DNA of 36,257 nt from the NCBI GenBank assembly GCA_964626015.1, contig CAZVCC010000033.1, forward strand, positions 1-36,257, in the 5' to 3' direction. The notes under the pieces are model-generated. The model saw only the letters and a list, made by a program, of their open reading frames with translations, did no database searches and had not been told where the DNA came from. Positions 17,623 to 27,400 of the stretch are shown here, piece after piece. The translations under genes and the position numbers were made by a program. Within the stretch, counting starts at the first letter, position 1. Each line of letters begins with the position of its first letter. Source of the stretch: CAIKZJ01 sp964626015. Lineage in GTDB: Bacteria; Bacteroidota; Ignavibacteria; Tepidaquicellales; Tepidaquicellaceae.

Positions 17623-19869
17623 ATGGCATTCGACACAGAATTAGTAAAGAATGTTTATAAGAATTTTAATGATAAAGTTTCAGAAGCACGAAAGCTATTA
17701 GGAAGAGAAATGACATATACGGAAAAAATTCTGTACAGTCATCTTTGGGATACAAACTATTCAAGACCTTTTGGAAGAGGTACTGATTTTGTTGATTTTA
17801 AACCCGACCGAGTGGCAATGCAGGACGCGACCGCTCAGATGGCACTCCTGCAGTTCATGTCGGCTAATATGCCGAAAGTGTCAGTACCTTCTACTGTTCA
17901 TTGTGATCACTTAATACAAGCCGAAGCAGGAGCTTCAAAAGATTTACATAAAGCTGTTTCAGATAATAAGGAAGTGTATGATTTTCTTGAATCGGTCTCT
18001 GCAAAATATGGAATCGGATTCTGGAGACCGGGTTCTGGAATAATACATCAGGTTGTTCTTGAAAACTATGCGTTTCCGGGAGGAATGATGATTGGGACGG
18101 ACTCACATACGCCGAACGCAGGCGGTCTGGGAATGGTAGCAATAGGTGTGGGCGGAGCTGATGCGGTAGATGTCATGGCAGGATTTCCATGGGAGCTAAA
18201 GTTTCCGAGGATAATCGGGGTTAAACTAACGGGTAAATTAAGCGGATGGGCATCGCCGAAGGATGTTATACTGAAGCTTGCGGGAATACTGACAGTTAAG
18301 GGCGGCACGGGAGCGATTATTGAATATTTCGGAGAAGGCACAAAGTCAATTTCCTGCACGGGCAAAGGAACTATCTGCAACATGGGTGCTGAAATCGGTG
18401 CGACAACTTCCATCTTCCCTTACGATGATAAGATGTCGGAATACCTAAGAATAACCGGAAGAGAAGATATTGCTTCAGCGGCGGATTCGATAATGGATAA
18501 TCTTACTGCCGACGAGGGCTCGGATAAATACTATGATAAAGTTATTGAAATAAACCTTTCAGAGCTTGAACCTTACATAAACGGTCCTTTCACGCCTGAC
18601 CTTGCACGAACAATTTCAGAATTCAAGAATGCAGTAAAAGAGAACGGCTATCCCGAAGAGCTGAAAGTAGGGCTTATCGGAAGCTGTACAAACTCGTCAT
18701 ACGAAGATATGGAAAGAGCGGCATCATTGGCAAAGCAGGCGCTTGCATCCGGGCTGCGGGCAAAATCGGAATTTGTAATTACTCCCGGTTCGGAACAGAT
18801 ACGTGCTACGATAGAGCGCGACGGGCAGCTCGATTTATTCACAAAAATCGGCGGAGTTGTTCTTGCTAACGCATGCGGACCATGCATCGGGCAGTGGAAA
18901 CGGCACGACGTAAAAGACGGAGAAAAGAATTCGATTATAACATCTTACAACAGGAATTTTTCAAAACGCAACGACGGAAACGCAGCAACAAATTCTTTCG
19001 TCGCGTCGCCTGAAATCGTTACAGCACTCGTACTCGCGGGAAAAATTACATTCAACCCGCTTACAGATACCATAACAAATTCCGACGGCAAAGAGATAAA
19101 GCTGGAATCCCCTAAAGGCGATGAATTGCCTGCAAAAGGATTTGACGCAGGAAATTCAGGTTACATTACACCTCCCGAGGACGGCTCAAAGGTTGACGTC
19201 ATAATAGATAAAAACAGCAGCAGGCTGCAGATACTTGAAGCGTTTAATGCACCCGACCTCAGCAAAGATTTTTCGAACATGAGGCTGCTTTTAAAGGCAA
19301 AGGGCAAATGCACCACCGACCATATTTCGATGGCGGGACCATGGCTGAAATTCAGGGGACATCTGGATAACATTTCGAACAATATGTTTATAGGTGCGAT
19401 AAACTTTTTCAATGACAGGATGAATTACGTTAAAAACTTTGTAACAGGCAGCTACGAGGAAGTCCCAAAGACTGCGCGTGACTACAAAGCAAACAGAATC
19501 CCATGGGTTGTAATCGGCGAAGAAAATTACGGGGAAGGTTCATCGCGCGAGCATGCGGCAATGGAGCCGCGTTTCCTCGGAGGCAAAGCAATCATCGTAA
19601 AATCATTTGCAAGAATACATGAAACGAACCTTAAAAAGCAGGGTATGCTGCCGTTAACGTTTGCAAACCCCTCCGATTATGATTTAATACTGGAAGATGA
19701 TACACTCACGATAATGCTGGACAACTTTTCGCCCGGAAATCAAATAAAAGCCGTAATAACACACGCGGATAAGACACACCATAATATATTACTAAACCAC
19801 ACGTTTAACGAGCAGCAAATAGAATGGTTTAAAGCTGGCTCAGCGTTAAACATAATTTCAAAGAAATAG
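17623..19869 (+). CDS. acn: Aconitate hydratase (mitochondrial type)
   Basis: This 748-residue enzyme interconverts citrate and isocitrate in the TCA cycle. The three cysteines that hold the 4Fe-4S cluster are C355 in G-S-C-T-N-S-S, and C418 and C421 in A-C-G-P-C-I-G-Q. The substrate-binding G-E-G-S-S-R-E-H motif is at about 637-644 in the C-terminal swivelling domain. Its length and N-terminus (F-G-R-G-T-D-F-V-D-F-K-P-D-R-V) resemble the mitochondrial-type aconitase common in Bacteroidota. A modest Shine-Dalgarno (AAGGAA) precedes the ATG by about 8 bases. It follows the DUF255 gene with a 2-base gap and ends in a strong terminator. The middle and end of the gene look richer in G+C than neighbours. 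Confidence 0.95.
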   Translation: MAFDTELVKNVYKNFNDKVSEARKLLGREMTYTEKILYSHLWDTNYSRPFGRGTDFVDFKPDRVAMQDATAQMALLQFMSANMPKVSVPSTVHCDHLIQAEAGASKDLHKAVSDNKEVYDFLESVSAKYGIGFWRPGSGIIHQVVLENYAFPGGMMIGTDSHTPNAGGLGMVAIGVGGADAVDVMAGFPWELKFPRIIGVKLTGKLSGWASPKDVILKLAGILTVKGGTGAIIEYFGEGTKSISCTGKGTICNMGAEIGATTSIFPYDDKMSEYLRITGREDIASAADSIMDNLTADEGSDKYYDKVIEINLSELEPYINGPFTPDLARTISEFKNAVKENGYPEELKVGLIGSCTNSSYEDMERAASLAKQALASGLRAKSEFVITPGSEQIRATIERDGQLDLFTKIGGVVLANACGPCIGQWKRHDVKDGEKNSIITSYNRNFSKRNDGNAATNSFVASPEIVTALVLAGKITFNPLTDTITNSDGKEIKLESPKGDELPAKGFDAGNSGYITPPEDGSKVDVIIDKNSSRLQILEAFNAPDLSKDFSNMRLLLKAKGKCTTDHISMAGPWLKFRGHLDNISNNMFIGAINFFNDRMNYVKNFVTGSYEEVPKTARDYKANRIPWVVIGEENYGEGSSREHAAMEPRFLGGKAIIVKSFARIHETNLKKQGMLPLTFANPSDYDLILEDDTLTIMLDNFSPGNQIKAVITHADKTHHNILLNHTFNEQQIEWFKAGSALNIISKK

Positions 19870-19895
19870 ATTAAAACAAAATAGTAAAAATGAAG

Positions 19896-19930
19896 AAACA
19901 CTCTGTCTGATTTTCCGGCAGAGTGTTTTT
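19896..19930. terminator. Rho-independent terminator after aconitase
   Basis: A 12-bp stem (19896-19907 pairing with 19917-19928, one G-U pair) with a 9-base loop is followed directly by a T run. It lies 26 bases after the aconitase stop. On the other strand the stem is followed by a weaker T-rich stretch, so it may also stop transcription of the convergent Ycf48-like gene. Confidence 0.85.
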
Positions 19931-19958
19931 GTTTAAAAAAATATCTTTAAAATAAGAC

Positions 19959-22058
19959 TTATTTCAAGAGTATCATTTTTTTGGTCAGAGAATTATATTC
20001 AGATTGAAGTCTGTAGAATAATACTCCGGAGGGAATGTTTGTATGTTCGTTTATATTGAATGAGTATTCGTATGTTCCTGCTTGCTGGTTTTCATTTACG
20101 AGTAAAGCGACTTCCCTGCCCATTACGTCAAATATCTTTAAGCTGATAAAACTATATTTTGGGACTGCATACCTTATTACCGTTACAGGATTAAATGGGT
20201 TTGGATAATTCTGGTTTAGACTAAAGCCGGAAGGAACCTCGGTAGAGATTGTATTGATGCCGACCGTACCGCCGCCGTCAATGGTTTTAATTATTGTGCC
20301 TTCATCGCCGACTATCCATCCTGTTGCGTGATTAACAAATTTTACTGATGTTAAGTATTTTCCCGTATAACCATTTTGAGAGAACCAATTGCTGCCGCCA
20401 TTGGAAGTCCAGAGGATTTTACCCGCTGCACCCACTGCCCATCCGGTACTTGAATTTGGGAAATATATTGAGTTTAAATCGGAGATTATTCCGGAATTTT
20501 GTGGAATCCATGATACACCGCCATTTGTTGACTTTGAAATTACTCCTGTTCCGCCTGCTATCCACCCTGTGTTTTCATTTATGAAGAATAACGAACTGAT
20601 ATTACCTGCAATACCAAATGCTGCAAGAATCCAGTTCGAGCCGCCATTTGTAGTTTTCCGTAACTGACCGGAGGATTCAGAAGCCCAGCCAGTATTTTGA
20701 TTTACGAACTGTATTGCTCTTAAAGAGCCTGTACCGCCGCTTATCTGTGATACCCAGTTCAAGCCTCCGTTTGTTGTAGCAATAATCAAACCGTTTTCTC
20801 CGCAAGCCCAGCCGAAGTTCTGATTCAAGAAGAAAATTGAATTCACATTGCTTGAAGATTGTAAATTCCAGGTGAACCCTCCATCGGTTGTGTTTCTGAT
20901 ACCTGTTGAACTTGCTACCCACCCGTTGAAAACATCTGTAAAGTACACTGCGTTAACAATGCCTGATATACCCGATAAGGCATTCCAGTTAAAACCGCCA
21001 TTAACTGTTTTTAAAACTGTACCGATACCGCCCGCTGCGTAGATAACGCTTTCGTCGCTAATGCTGATTGATTTCAGATAACCGGATGTAATAATTTTTG
21101 ATAAAGACACCCAGTTTACACCTGCATTCGATGTACGGGTCAGGTAACCAAGCTGTCCTGCACACACACCTTGATTAATGTTTGCAAAACTGATTGATGA
21201 CAGGGGTGTTTGTATTCCCATTTCTTTTAGGTTCCAAACGGTTCCTGCATCAGTAGTATTATAGATTGAACCATTATAACCGCAAACAGAAGCATTGTAA
21301 AAATCATTTACAAATACAGATAAAAGGTTATTAGTAGTGTTTGCATTTTGTATAATCCAATTCGCGCCGCTATCATTTGTACGCAGAATTGTTCCATAAT
21401 TTCCTGCCGAATAACCAACGGAACTATTTATGAAGTAAACAGAATTTAAAGTCTGGCCTGTCTGGCTGTTTTGCCAGTACCAATTAGAGCCGCCATTGAA
21501 AGTATAAAGAATTGCACCTGCTGAACCGACAGCCCATCCCCAAAACGGGTCGGCAAAAAACACATCACTTAATGAATAAATTGAAATAACTGATGCAGCC
21601 CAGCTATCGCCTCCATCGGATGTTTTAAGGAAAAGTCCGTTTGCTCCGACTATGAATCCGGTATTTGCGTTTACGAAGTTAATTGAATTTATGTTTGTAT
21701 AGTTTCCGATGTTAAGGGATGACCAAGTAAAGCCGCCGTTATAGGTTCTTAAAACGGTATTTGGAGCACCCATAACCCAACCCGTATTTTCATTTATAAA
21801 ACAAATTGATTTAAGGTTAGTAGGGACACCTGTAGAAAGCGGAAACCAAGTTGAACATCCATCAAGACTTTTAAGAACAGTACCATCCTGCCCGCAAGCG
21901 TACGCAGTGTTTGAGGTTACGAACTGAATATCATTAATGTTATTCCCCTGAGGCAAAGGGTTTTGCCAAAACCATCCTGTTTGAGAAAATGATTCAGTAG
22001 TAAACACACTTAATAGTAAGAATGTACAAATGAATATTAGGTATTTTACTTTGTTCAT
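19959..22058 (-). CDS. Secreted Ycf48-like repeat protein with T9SS type A sorting domain
   Basis: This 699-residue protein begins with a signal peptide (hydrophobic core at about 6-20, likely cleavage after F-S-Q at 24-26). Residues 40-605 are 14 tandem repeats of about 41 residues, each built as a hydrophobic strand, F-x-N-x-x-T-G-W-x-x-G, a strand ending T, then N/D-G-G-x-x-W. This is the Ycf48/BNR-like propeller repeat. The last 95 residues are a type IX sorting domain starting near N-Q-N-Y-P-N-P-F-N-P and ending in a basic K-K-M-I-L-L-K tail. Fourteen repeats would suit two seven-bladed propellers. It is probably exported and attached to the cell surface or released; its binding partner is unknown. 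The 194-base upstream gap has no gene. Confidence 0.88.
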   Translation of the reverse strand: MNKVKYLIFICTFLLLSVFTTESFSQTGWFWQNPLPQGNNINDIQFVTSNTAYACGQDGTVLKSLDGCSTWFPLSTGVPTNLKSICFINENTGWVMGAPNTVLRTYNGGFTWSSLNIGNYTNINSINFVNANTGFIVGANGLFLKTSDGGDSWAASVISIYSLSDVFFADPFWGWAVGSAGAILYTFNGGSNWYWQNSQTGQTLNSVYFINSSVGYSAGNYGTILRTNDSGANWIIQNANTTNNLLSVFVNDFYNASVCGYNGSIYNTTDAGTVWNLKEMGIQTPLSSISFANINQGVCAGQLGYLTRTSNAGVNWVSLSKIITSGYLKSISISDESVIYAAGGIGTVLKTVNGGFNWNALSGISGIVNAVYFTDVFNGWVASSTGIRNTTDGGFTWNLQSSSNVNSIFFLNQNFGWACGENGLIIATTNGGLNWVSQISGGTGSLRAIQFVNQNTGWASESSGQLRKTTNGGSNWILAAFGIAGNISSLFFINENTGWIAGGTGVISKSTNGGVSWIPQNSGIISDLNSIYFPNSSTGWAVGAAGKILWTSNGGSNWFSQNGYTGKYLTSVKFVNHATGWIVGDEGTIIKTIDGGGTVGINTISTEVPSGFSLNQNYPNPFNPVTVIRYAVPKYSFISLKIFDVMGREVALLVNENQQAGTYEYSFNINEHTNIPSGVLFYRLQSEYNSLTKKMILLK

Positions 22059-22252
22059 ATTTTTCTAAAAACTTATTCAATTTCAAAACAATAAATTCAA
22101 TTTTCAAGTTACAAATCCTTTTTGAAATCAAGTATCAGTAAGGATTGTAAAAATATTAGCAGTATTTGTTAAGTATATTAAAAAGCAGGAATATATTACA
22201 AAATGAGTTTAAATGTATTTTTTAAACAGTAATGAGCTGCAAACTTATATTC

Positions 22253-24424
22253 TTATTCAAAAATCGTGTCAGAAATCACATTATTAGTTTTTTCAGCAAG
22301 AGAAATCGGCTCGTGTTCTTTACCCGGTAAGATAATTTTAAAGGTACTACCTTTATCAACCTCACTATCTATAATCAACTCCCCGCCGAGCTTCTCTGTA
22401 AATTCTTTACAAAGTATCAGACCAAGACCACTACTGGGCTCGCCTTCAGTACCTGTTCGTTTTGTATTTACAGAACTATTAAAAAGATTGTCAATCATTT
22501 TTTCAGGAATTCCAATACCTGAATCACTTATAGAGATTAAGACTTTACTATTTTCTGTTTGTTCAGCTTTGACGATTATATTGCCCTCTTTAGGCGTAAA
22601 CTTTACCGCATTAGTTCCAAGGTTTCTAATAATACCGTTTAACATCCTTTCGTCAGCGAATACTTCCAACTCTTCCGGAATACTACAAGAAAAATTCAGA
22701 TTCTTTCTAACTGCTGATTCCTTTAATATTTCAAGATTCTTACTGAGGCATTCCTTCAGATTAATTAATTTGGGTTCTACGGCTATCAGTCCCCTTTTCA
22801 TCGTTGACCACTCAAGAAGATTTTCGAGCAAACCATAAAGATTTGCTGATGATTCTTTCATAAGTTTGACAAATTCATCAATTTCCTCCTCAGACATCGA
22901 TGATTTACTTTCATCCATCATTTTTGTTACATTCATAAAACTTCCGAGCGGTTCCCTTAAGTCATGAGCTATGATTGAGAAAAACTTATCCTTTTCAAGA
23001 TTTGATTCCTGAAGGTTTTCTTTGCTTTGCCGTAATTTCTCAGCGGCTAACTTACGCTGAGTGATATCGCTGATTATTCTATGATAATAATTCCTTCCGT
23101 TTATTTCGACAATGCTCAGATTTATGTCGGCATAAAATGTTGAATTATCTTTCCGTTTTTGAAGTGATTCGTATATTATCCCTTCTTTAAGTTTTTCTTC
23201 TTCCTCTTTGTTACCATCGGGTATTTGTTCAGCGTCTGAGACCACAAAATCATTAATCCTCATTCCAATAATTTCACTTTTAGTAAAACCATAAAGACTC
23301 AAAGCTCTTTCATTAACGTCTCTAATGATAAGGTCGCTATCAGAGAGAATCATTGCAACATTAGCATACTTCATAACTTTTTCATAATTCTTTGCGATTT
23401 CAAGAATTCGTTTTTCCTCTTCGAGTTTTTGAATCTGCAAAGTTTTTTTCCTGTTGTGCCACACCCAAAACAGACCTGCACCAAAAATGAAAAGAATAAA
23501 CGAAGAGAATAGAATCTGATTCCATGTACGTTCTACAATAGGAGTATAAATTTCATCAACATCGATCTTATTAATCAAAATCCACGGAGAACCCTCGATT
23601 TGTCTTATGTCATTTATAGTTCTGGAATTTTTATAATCAACACCTTCCGATAATCCTCGTAATCCTTTTGCGGCTTTCACTGAAGTTATATATTCATTTT
23701 CTTCATTAATTTTGATTTTATACTTAAGCGCAGTTTTATCTTTAAAACGAAAATTGTTCAGAAATACGACTGTATTCTCTACAACGGAAAGAAGGAGCGA
23801 TTCCGTAGTTCTACTAATTACAGGCCAATTATTTACTTCTGGAAATAGGAAATCATCAGGGTCAATTCTTAAGATTACACCACCTATCAATTCATCATCA
23901 ATAAAAAACGGAGCGGAAACATCTAAATATATTGATGAATCATTATCAGCGATAAAAAGGTTACTAATACTCGGATTTTTATCTGATATACTGATATTGA
24001 TATTTGATATTAAAGTACTGTCTAACGACGAATTAGTACTATCCAAAGAAAGTCTCACGGTACGATTTTTATCAAAAAGAATAATATTTTTGTAATTGAA
24101 ATATTTTTCGTAAGATAGTATCATTTGAACTACAGCATTTTTTAATACATCGTTTCCGGGATTTTTAAGCCAATCGTTATAAGCCGATATTAAGCTTGAA
24201 TTTCCCATCATAACCCCTGCATCACCGTATCTTTCATTTCTCCAAGATTGTATCCTCTTAACTTTTGAATCTGAAAGAATACTCAGTTCGCGTATTACTT
24301 GCTGATATCTTTCTTCAACGTTTGATTTGTACGATAAGAATCCATATATAATAACAATTATTACAATTATAATGTAAGATCCGATTAATATTCGAGGTGA
24401 TAATGAAAATAATTTTGTTTTCAT
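22253..24424 (-). CDS. Membrane sensor histidine kinase (extracytoplasmic sensor - TM - PAS - HisKA - HATPase)
   Basis: This 723-residue kinase has a membrane helix at about 12-31, an extracytoplasmic sensing region of about 270 residues that resembles a double-Cache fold, and a second helix at about 305-322. A coiled linker and a PAS domain follow at about 345-455 (N-E-R-A-L-S-L-Y-G-F). The phospho-acceptor His is in I-I-A-H-D-L-R-E-P-L near residue 486. The ATPase domain has the N box R-N-L-G-T-N-A-V-K-F, G1 box D-S-G-I-G-I-P and G2 box G-L-G-L. No response regulator or receiver domain is adjacent, so its partner is encoded elsewhere. A weak AT-only hairpin at 22207-22227 downstream might end its transcript. 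The ligand is unknown. Confidence 0.9.
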   Translation of the reverse strand: MKTKLFSLSPRILIGSYIIIVIIVIIYGFLSYKSNVEERYQQVIRELSILSDSKVKRIQSWRNERYGDAGVMMGNSSLISAYNDWLKNPGNDVLKNAVVQMILSYEKYFNYKNIILFDKNRTVRLSLDSTNSSLDSTLISNINISISDKNPSISNLFIADNDSSIYLDVSAPFFIDDELIGGVILRIDPDDFLFPEVNNWPVISRTTESLLLSVVENTVVFLNNFRFKDKTALKYKIKINEENEYITSVKAAKGLRGLSEGVDYKNSRTINDIRQIEGSPWILINKIDVDEIYTPIVERTWNQILFSSFILFIFGAGLFWVWHNRKKTLQIQKLEEEKRILEIAKNYEKVMKYANVAMILSDSDLIIRDVNERALSLYGFTKSEIIGMRINDFVVSDAEQIPDGNKEEEEKLKEGIIYESLQKRKDNSTFYADINLSIVEINGRNYYHRIISDITQRKLAAEKLRQSKENLQESNLEKDKFFSIIAHDLREPLGSFMNVTKMMDESKSSMSEEEIDEFVKLMKESSANLYGLLENLLEWSTMKRGLIAVEPKLINLKECLSKNLEILKESAVRKNLNFSCSIPEELEVFADERMLNGIIRNLGTNAVKFTPKEGNIIVKAEQTENSKVLISISDSGIGIPEKMIDNLFNSSVNTKRTGTEGEPSSGLGLILCKEFTEKLGGELIIDSEVDKGSTFKIILPGKEHEPISLAEKTNNVISDTIFE

Positions 24425-24740
24425 TCCTTTAATGACAAATAATTATGTAAGTTTTCCAGATTGAAAATAATACAATATGAGATTTTTTAACCTATTCCTT
24501 TACTAATGTAAGAAAATTCATGTAGATAATCAAGATTATTTTTTAGATTTCGATTTTAAACTTGCCTAAAATCAAAAAAACTCGTTTTATATTTATGAAA
24601 ATAACTCCTGGAAGGCAAAAATTAATATAAATCGTTTTGTAATTATTTTGATTATTTTACTGTTAAAAATACTATTACTTTAAGACTCATTAATCAACAT
24701 ATTCATAAATTTTTATCTTAATTTTATTATTTAATTATTG
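24425..24740. other. 316-base intergenic region between divergent genes
   Basis: This very AT-rich stretch separates the histidine kinase (leftward) and the rhodanese (rightward), so it must hold both promoters. I saw no open reading frame, no tRNA-like fold, no strong hairpin and no convincing promoter or operator motif in it. Confidence 0.6.
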
Positions 24741-25082
24741 ATGTTTAATTTTAATATTTTTGGCTCGAATGAAGGTAACATTGATGTTGAGAAATTTGAC
24801 GAGCTTATCAAACAGAATTACACAGTGATAGACGTAAGAACACCTGAAGAGTACAACCAGTCCAGAATTGACGGAGCTCTGCTAATAAATTTCTACGATC
24901 CTAAATTTAAGAAGCGAGTTAACGAACTTGACAAAGATGGAAAGTATTTGATTTACTGCAGAAGCGGAAACAGAAGCAGAAATGCACTTTCAATGTTTAA
25001 AGAAGCGGGTATAGTGAACGCATTTCACCTAACAGGCGGAATTATTTCATGGCATAAAGCCGGAAAACAGATTGTAAACTAA
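24741..25082 (+). CDS. Rhodanese-like domain protein
   Basis: This 113-residue single-domain rhodanese is a likely cytoplasmic sulfurtransferase. It has V-I-D-V-R-T-P-E-E-Y and the active-site loop C-R-S-G-N-R-S with the catalytic Cys at residue 73, followed by G-G-I-I-S-W near the C-terminus. The six-residue loop after Cys fits the sulfurtransferase class (GlpE/PspE type) rather than phosphatases. I use ATG 24741; a TTG just before it would add one residue. No signal peptide is seen. The stop codon sits at the start of an 8-bp A/T-only inverted repeat (25080-25100), which could be a weak terminator. The sulfur donor and acceptor are unknown. Confidence 0.87.
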   Translation: MFNFNIFGSNEGNIDVEKFDELIKQNYTVIDVRTPEEYNQSRIDGALLINFYDPKFKKRVNELDKDGKYLIYCRSGNRSRNALSMFKEAGIVNAFHLTGGIISWHKAGKQIVN

Positions 25083-25145
25083 TTTTTAAAACAAAAATTA
25101 AATCTTAAGAAGAAAGCAGATTTCCAGAATCCGTGACACAGCAAA

Positions 25146-25571
25146 TTACTGCAATTTTAGGTTCATTTCAGCAAAAGAATTCGGGGTTTCAAATATCTTA
25201 ACTGATATCTCACTAATATTCTTAACTTTCTGTTTTTTAAATTCAGAAACAATCTTTTCGGTAATATCTTTGCAGATATTTTCAACAGTTGCGAGATATT
25301 CAACAACAACCATTTTCATTTTATATTTCTTCAAGAAATCCAAAACGGGTTTATCCTTTATATAAACAAGGAAACTATGATCAAGTTTTTCAAGAATAGG
25401 TTTTACTATCAAACCGAGGTCGTAGAAATCTATAATCATTCCGTTTGAGAGTACTTCACCATTAATTTCAACTATCATCCTGTAAGAATGTCCGTGAATA
25501 TTCCTGCAGAGCCCACTATGTTCAGGCAGGCGGTGTCCCATTTCCCATCTAAATTCTTTAGCAATTTTCAT
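25146..25571 (-). CDS. queD: 6-carboxy-tetrahydropterin synthase / PTPS family (QueD-like)
   Basis: This 141-residue enzyme belongs to the 6-pyruvoyl-tetrahydropterin synthase fold. Zinc ligands are H13, H26 and H28; the catalytic Cys22 lies in C-R-N-I-H-G-H, the C-x3-H-G-H spacing typical of QueD. D64-H65 in K-L-D-H-S-F-L and the late Glu in F-E-T-P-N-S-F-A complete the active site. QueD converts 7,8-dihydroneopterin triphosphate to 6-carboxy-tetrahydropterin on the way to queuosine. It is about 20 residues longer than E. coli QueD because of an inserted segment after about residue 70. No other queuosine genes are adjacent. A PTPS of biopterin type is less likely given the Cys spacing. Confidence 0.85.
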   Translation of the reverse strand: MKIAKEFRWEMGHRLPEHSGLCRNIHGHSYRMIVEINGEVLSNGMIIDFYDLGLIVKPILEKLDHSFLVYIKDKPVLDFLKKYKMKMVVVEYLATVENICKDITEKIVSEFKKQKVKNISEISVKIFETPNSFAEMNLKLQ

Positions 25572-25702
25572 AATTACATAATTTTTATTGAATATATTTA
25601 TTCTGGAAACTTAATTCTATTCAAAGCAGAATATGGCTTTTATTTTCAGTGATTCTTAATACAGAAATAATTATTTTTACTCATTAAAAACAATTCAAAG
25701 CT

Positions 25703-27400
25703 ATGAAAATGAAAAACAAATATATTTTTGTATTATTGTTATTCTTTATTTCAGTTTCTTTTGCATATTCACAGGTTAACTGGAATGCATCTTTTATAAA
25801 CACAGGCGGAACAACAATATACGACCTCGCCTCGAACAGCACTCCCCAGTGGATTGTGCAGGATCCATCAAACCCGTTAAACCTTCATGCAGTAGTAATG
25901 GCGTCCCCTATTAACGACCCAACATCATTCCCGGGACGCAGGACAAAATATTATTTCTCAAGCGACGGCGGCAATACATGGAGCTTTACAGCCGATGTGA
26001 ATGACCGTAAATCAGGATTCCCTTCTATTTCAGTCGCAAGCAATGGAGTGGCAGTAATTTGTAATTACGGAACAACAGCAAGTTACCCTATGACGCACAA
26101 CATGGTACATTTTGACGCAAACCCGGGGCTTGGTTCTTTTGTGACTTACGAACCTCCTGCGAGTATGGGTAATTATTTCTTCGGAAAATTTTGTTTAACT
26201 TCAAGTATATCCAATCCCGTTAAGTTTATTTTAATGGGTCAGAACATGTTAAGCGATTCTTCTTTCTTCACAACAGGTTTTAATACATGGACACCATGGA
26301 AACATTTTGCAAATAACTCACCTGAAGGTTACACTTCCGCACTCGGACAGGACGGAAGAATTGGAATTGCATATATTCAAAACGGTAACGATATAAATGA
26401 CTTCAGAGATGTATATTTCATTGAAACAACGAATAATGGTTCAACCTTTTCCACACCGCTTTTAATCTTCAAAGCAAAGTTTAGCGGAGCAGGTGCGGAC
26501 AGTCTTGCAGCATTCAGAGGACTTTCACTGGCATACAAAGGCAATACACCTTGCGTAACATTTGAAACGGTAAATCATGACCCGCTATCGGGTAATTACT
26601 CACAAAAAGCTCCTGCAAAAATAATGTTCTGGGCTTCTGACCTGCCCGGTACAGACCCTGAAAGGTGTATAACAGTAGCAAGTAAATCAAATGTTCACAT
26701 CCCATCGCCTGATTCAATAAAGACAGGGGTGAATGACCAGTTTGGGAGTTTAAGCAGACCTGCTATCGGCATTTCATCTGACAACAATACTATTATGATT
26801 GTTTTTCAAGCGTTTACGAATAAATGGGGCGGAACTGCACCCGATACAACAAACTACAAAGCACTCTATATAGCAAAAGCAACAAACAACTATAACTTCT
26901 CAGCACCTTACAAATTTACACCAGAATTTCCTTTAAAGGATTGGTCGTACCCAAGTATATCTGTTAGTAATTATAAAACCACATCGAATGTATATGCAAA
27001 TATAACCGCTCTAAGAGATTCAATACCCGGAACGTACGTAAATGCAAACGGAAACGGGGAATCTCTGGCAGAGCTATATTATATAAGACTTTCGACCAAC
27101 CATGCAATAGGTATTGGGAATGAAATTATAAACGCTGATGATTTTTCATTAGAACAAAATTTTCCGAATCCGTTTAATCCCGTTACAAATATTAAATACA
27201 GTATCGCAAAAGAAGGGTTCGTAAAACTTGCTGTTTATGACATTCTTGGAAATGAAATTGATGTACTGATGAACCAAAAGCAAACATCGGGTAAATACGA
27301 ACTTTCATGGAACGCAGAACGATTTGCGAGCGGTGTTTATTTCTACAAACTTATAACAAACGGATTTACACAAACAAAGCGAATGCTTCTCTTAAAATAA
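25703..27400 (+). CDS. Secreted protein with BNR/Asp-box-like elements and T9SS type A sorting domain
   Basis: This 565-residue protein has a signal peptide (hydrophobic core at about 8-20, cleavage probably after A-Y-S-Q). The middle 440 residues look like a beta-propeller of the sialidase-superfamily kind, with an Asp-box S-S-D-G-G-N-T-W at about 92-99 and a second similar T-T-N-N-G-S-T-F further on. No catalytic sialidase residues were recognised. The last 90 residues are a type IX sorting domain starting at Q-N-F-P-N-P-F-N-P and ending in K-R-M-L-L-L-K. It should cross the outer membrane through the T9SS. Its TAA stop shares a base with the ATG of the beta-lactamase gene (TAATG), implying coupled translation. 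Function unknown. Confidence 0.82.
   Translation: MKMKNKYIFVLLLFFISVSFAYSQVNWNASFINTGGTTIYDLASNSTPQWIVQDPSNPLNLHAVVMASPINDPTSFPGRRTKYYFSSDGGNTWSFTADVNDRKSGFPSISVASNGVAVICNYGTTASYPMTHNMVHFDANPGLGSFVTYEPPASMGNYFFGKFCLTSSISNPVKFILMGQNMLSDSSFFTTGFNTWTPWKHFANNSPEGYTSALGQDGRIGIAYIQNGNDINDFRDVYFIETTNNGSTFSTPLLIFKAKFSGAGADSLAAFRGLSLAYKGNTPCVTFETVNHDPLSGNYSQKAPAKIMFWASDLPGTDPERCITVASKSNVHIPSPDSIKTGVNDQFGSLSRPAIGISSDNNTIMIVFQAFTNKWGGTAPDTTNYKALYIAKATNNYNFSAPYKFTPEFPLKDWSYPSISVSNYKTTSNVYANITALRDSIPGTYVNANGNGESLAELYYIRLSTNHAIGIGNEIINADDFSLEQNFPNPFNPVTNIKYSIAKEGFVKLAVYDILGNEIDVLMNQKQTSGKYELSWNAERFASGVYFYKLITNGFTQTKRMLLLK

Noticed and set aside
22266..22838. Plus-strand 190-codon open frame opposite the histidine kinase
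   Set aside because: It lies opposite the conserved HATPase and HisKA domains and resembles no protein family.
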